A stretch of 6,650 nucleotides of DNA from positions 1 to 6,650 of the forward strand of contig DATBDZ010000199.1 in NCBI GenBank assembly GCA_036276235.1. The letters are read 5' to 3'. The stretch's first letter is position 1, and each line of letters begins with the position of its first letter. The stretch comes from JANWHF01 sp036276235. Lineage in GTDB: Bacteria > Planctomycetota > Phycisphaerae > Tepidisphaerales > Tepidisphaeraceae. A program made the translations under genes and the position numbers. Below the pieces are notes generated by a model, which saw nothing but the letters and a program-made list of their open reading frames with translations, had not been told where the DNA came from and did no database searches. Shown here piece by piece: positions 5,553-6,650 of this stretch.

Positions 5553-6233
5553 ATGATTGCTGTACGCATCTTCAAGAAACTGGACGCGGCGATCGCATCG
5601 CTGCCGGAACTCGATCCCCTGGTCGGCAAGTTTGTCGAAATTGTCGTGCTCGAGGAATCAGAACCGGAAGCGACATCGGCGGCCGTCGCGCTCGATGATG
5701 AAGGAATCGCTCCGCAGACGACACCGGTGGTGCCGCCGCGCGAGGCGCTGATTACTCCGGTGGCGGCGCCCGTAACGGTCGTCGATCGTCCTCCGACGCG
5801 GCAGCGCGTCCGCATCTGCGGCAAGATCGACCGCGTCGGAGATAACGGCGACAGCTTCCGTCTCATCCTCTCAGAGGAGTTGGCCGTCCCCTGCACGTGG
5901 GCGAGCGAGGGCGTTTCGCCGGTGATCGGCGCCGCCGGCAGCACGATGGCGATCGCCGGCACCGGCATCTTCGATCACGCCGGCATCCTGCTGCGCATCG
6001 ACGTGAAATCCGCGTCTCCCGCGATGCCGACCGATTCGCGCTTCTCGCGCATTCCAAAGTTAGGCGAAGAGGAACCCTCGGACGCGCCGCCCGAGCCCGT
6101 GTTGGTCGAAGCCGTCGCGACGACAGCGCCGATCGAGCCGCCGGCGATCCCACTCGAGCCGCCGCGGCCCGCGCTCTCCGCCGCCACCAGTTTCACGGCA
6201 ATCTTCGGAAGAGAAACCGAAGCCGCGGCGTAG
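5553..6233 (+). CDS. Unrecognised protein, conserved-looking core with Pro/Ala-rich linkers
   Basis: I do not recognise this 226-residue protein. Residues 1-34 (MIAVRIFKKLDAAI, then LPELDPLVGKFVEIVVLEE) look like a short beta-strand module ending in an acidic turn, reminiscent of small bacterial proteins whose frame ends in VGKxVEIxV. Residues 37-83 are Pro/Ala/Thr/Glu-rich linker. A compact core follows at 84-152: RVRICGKIDRVGDNGDSFRL, a polar stretch, then MAIAGTGIFDHAGILLRIDV, spacing that suggests a small OB-like or other beta barrel. Residues 170-210 are again Pro/Glu/Ala-rich, and the tail (211-226) is short. No signal peptide or membrane segment is seen. The start is well supported by GGAGGT five nt upstream. 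It is monocistronic and convergent with the gene at the right edge. Codon use matches its neighbours, so it is unlikely to be a shadow frame. The fold suggestion is inference only. Confidence 0.75.
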   Translation: MIAVRIFKKLDAAIASLPELDPLVGKFVEIVVLEESEPEATSAAVALDDEGIAPQTTPVVPPREALITPVAAPVTVVDRPPTRQRVRICGKIDRVGDNGDSFRLILSEELAVPCTWASEGVSPVIGAAGSTMAIAGTGIFDHAGILLRIDVKSASPAMPTDSRFSRIPKLGEEEPSDAPPEPVLVEAVATTAPIEPPAIPLEPPRPALSAATSFTAIFGRETEAAA

Positions 6234-6245
6234 AGCGCTATGAGT

Positions 6246-6264
6246 CCGGCCCTTCCGGGCACGG
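6246..6264 (+). terminator. Weak terminator-like hairpin after the 5553 gene
   Basis: CCG-GCCC (6246-6252) pairs with GGGC-A-CGG (6257-6264) around loop TTCC with one bulged A, 12 nt after the stop. The only T run nearby is TTTT at 6275, ten nt away, so intrinsic termination is doubtful. Confidence 0.25.
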
Positions 6265-6283
6265 CTATCACGAGTTTTCCGTA

Positions 6284-6362
6284 GGGAGCGCTTTAGCGCA
6301 CGCGGACGCCATTCGACGCTCAAACCGCGTGCTACGAAGCTGCGGTGGGCTAAAGTGCGCCC
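6284..6362. repeat. GAGCGCTTTAGCGCA-type inverted repeat
   Basis: The outer arms, 6284-6300 (GGGAGCGCTTTAGCGCA) and 6347-6362 (GGGCTAAAGTGCGCCC), are imperfect inverted copies sharing a CTTTAGC/GCTAAAG core. Inner arms GCACGCGG (6298-6305) and CCGCGTGC (6325-6332) pair perfectly. The nested layout gives a branched hairpin. I recall this element as another frequent dispersed repeat of planctomycete-type genomes. It lies in the convergent spacer. Confidence 0.65.
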
Positions 6363-6364
6363 AA

Positions 6365-6523
6365 AGCAAGATTACGATTAAGATTAGGATCAGGATTATG
6401 AATGAGATTAAGACGAAGAGTAAGATTAAGAGCAGGAAAAGGCGCGACTCCGAGCGCTCCTAATCTCAATCGAAATCTTGCTCTTAATCCCATTCATAAT
6501 CCTAATCTTGATCTTACTGCTCT
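6365..6523. repeat. Long purine/pyrimidine inverted repeat between convergent genes
   Basis: The left arm (6365-6436) is almost all purine plus T, built from AAGATTA/GATTAGG units. The right arm (6459-6523) is its inverted copy with several mismatches and a small gap. The best block, GGATTATGAATG followed by GATTAAGA, matches almost throughout. The 22-nt spacer contains GCGC on both sides (tip stem). As RNA, either strand would form a stem of roughly 60 bp. Its place between two converging genes would suit a bidirectional barrier to transcription, though no U-run terminator is seen. Confidence 0.85.
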
Positions 6524-6547
6524 TTGAAAAAGTAATGTAACTACAAT

Positions 6548-6650
6548 TCACACTTTGAGTCCTGCGGCGTGGAAGAAGGATCGCAGCAGGTCCTGTTTGT
6601 TTCGCGTGTCGTTCAGTGACCGCTCTGCCATGATCTCCAGGTCCAGCAGG
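6548..6650 (-). CDS. C-terminal end of an unidentified protein (runs off window)
   Basis: The last 33 residues of a minus-strand frame that enters from the right edge are visible, ending GLKV and a TGA at 6548-6550. The readable part includes LLDLEIMAERSLNDTRNKQD (first 20 residues seen) followed by LLRSFFHAAGLKV. It is rich in Leu, Arg, Asp and Glu, consistent with an amphipathic helix. The frame is open to the edge and its codons have the GC-rich third positions of the neighbouring genes, so I take it as real, but the family cannot be told. It converges on the 5553 gene across a 314-bp repeat-filled spacer. Confidence 0.55.
   Translation of the reverse strand, partial: LLDLEIMAERSLNDTRNKQDLLRSFFHAAGLKV

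Noticed and set aside
5553..6463. Other open frames across the 5553 gene (plus 5897-6463, minus 5522-5968 and 5863-6153)
   Set aside because: They are Arg-rich or Ser-rich shadow frames of GC-rich codons and lack ribosome sites. The plus frame runs into the AAGATTA repeat.

Overview
The window carries a complete sulfate (or thiosulfate) ABC importer operon on the minus strand. The order of transcription is sbp (periplasmic binding protein), cysT and cysW (permeases), then cysA (ATPase). Three further protein genes lie to the right: a small ASCH-domain protein (+), an unrecognised Pro/Ala-rich protein with a conserved-looking core (+), and the C-terminal end of an unidentified gene (-) that runs off the right edge. 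No lineage marker gene is present. The DNA is GC-rich, and its spacers are packed with inverted and tandem repeats of the kinds I associate with Planctomycetota and similar large environmental genomes: arms around a GGCACGGGTT...AACCCGTGCC core, CCTGAAA heptamers, CCCTCCCC-type palindromes and AAGATTAAGATTAGG purine tracts. The planctomycete assignment is therefore an inference.

Layout. Positions 34-3009 hold cysA, cysW and cysT in a tight translationally coupled block, with an 11-nt cysW/cysA overlap and an ATGA cysT/cysW overlap. A 109-bp palindromic element sits inside the cysW reading frame and encodes residues ~21-57 of an otherwise normal permease. Positions 3010-3243 separate sbp from cysT and are almost wholly repeat: two CCTGAAA-type inverted repeats flank an imperfect ~20-bp hairpin. 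Positions 3244-4266 are sbp. Its upstream region contains two inverted copies of a GC-rich hairpin (4342-4464) and then apparent remains of a protein-coding sequence split over frames on the minus strand (about 4532-4780). The ASCH gene follows at 4941-5300. Next comes a spacer with five 7-bp tandem repeats, then a gene of unknown function with a strong ribosome binding site (5553-6233). The convergent spacer 6234-6547 holds two more inverted-repeat systems, one with arms of ~65-72 nt.

How the genes work together. Sbp captures the oxyanion in the periplasm, CysT and CysW form the channel, and CysA powers import for cysteine and sulfur assimilation. Repeat hairpins between sbp and cysT resemble, in position, known hairpins between binding-protein and permease genes that let the binding protein be made in excess. 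The genes to the right have no visible link to sulfur.

I see no convincing novel multi-gene system. The most notable features are the in-frame palindromic element in cysW and the density of unrelated inverted-repeat families.
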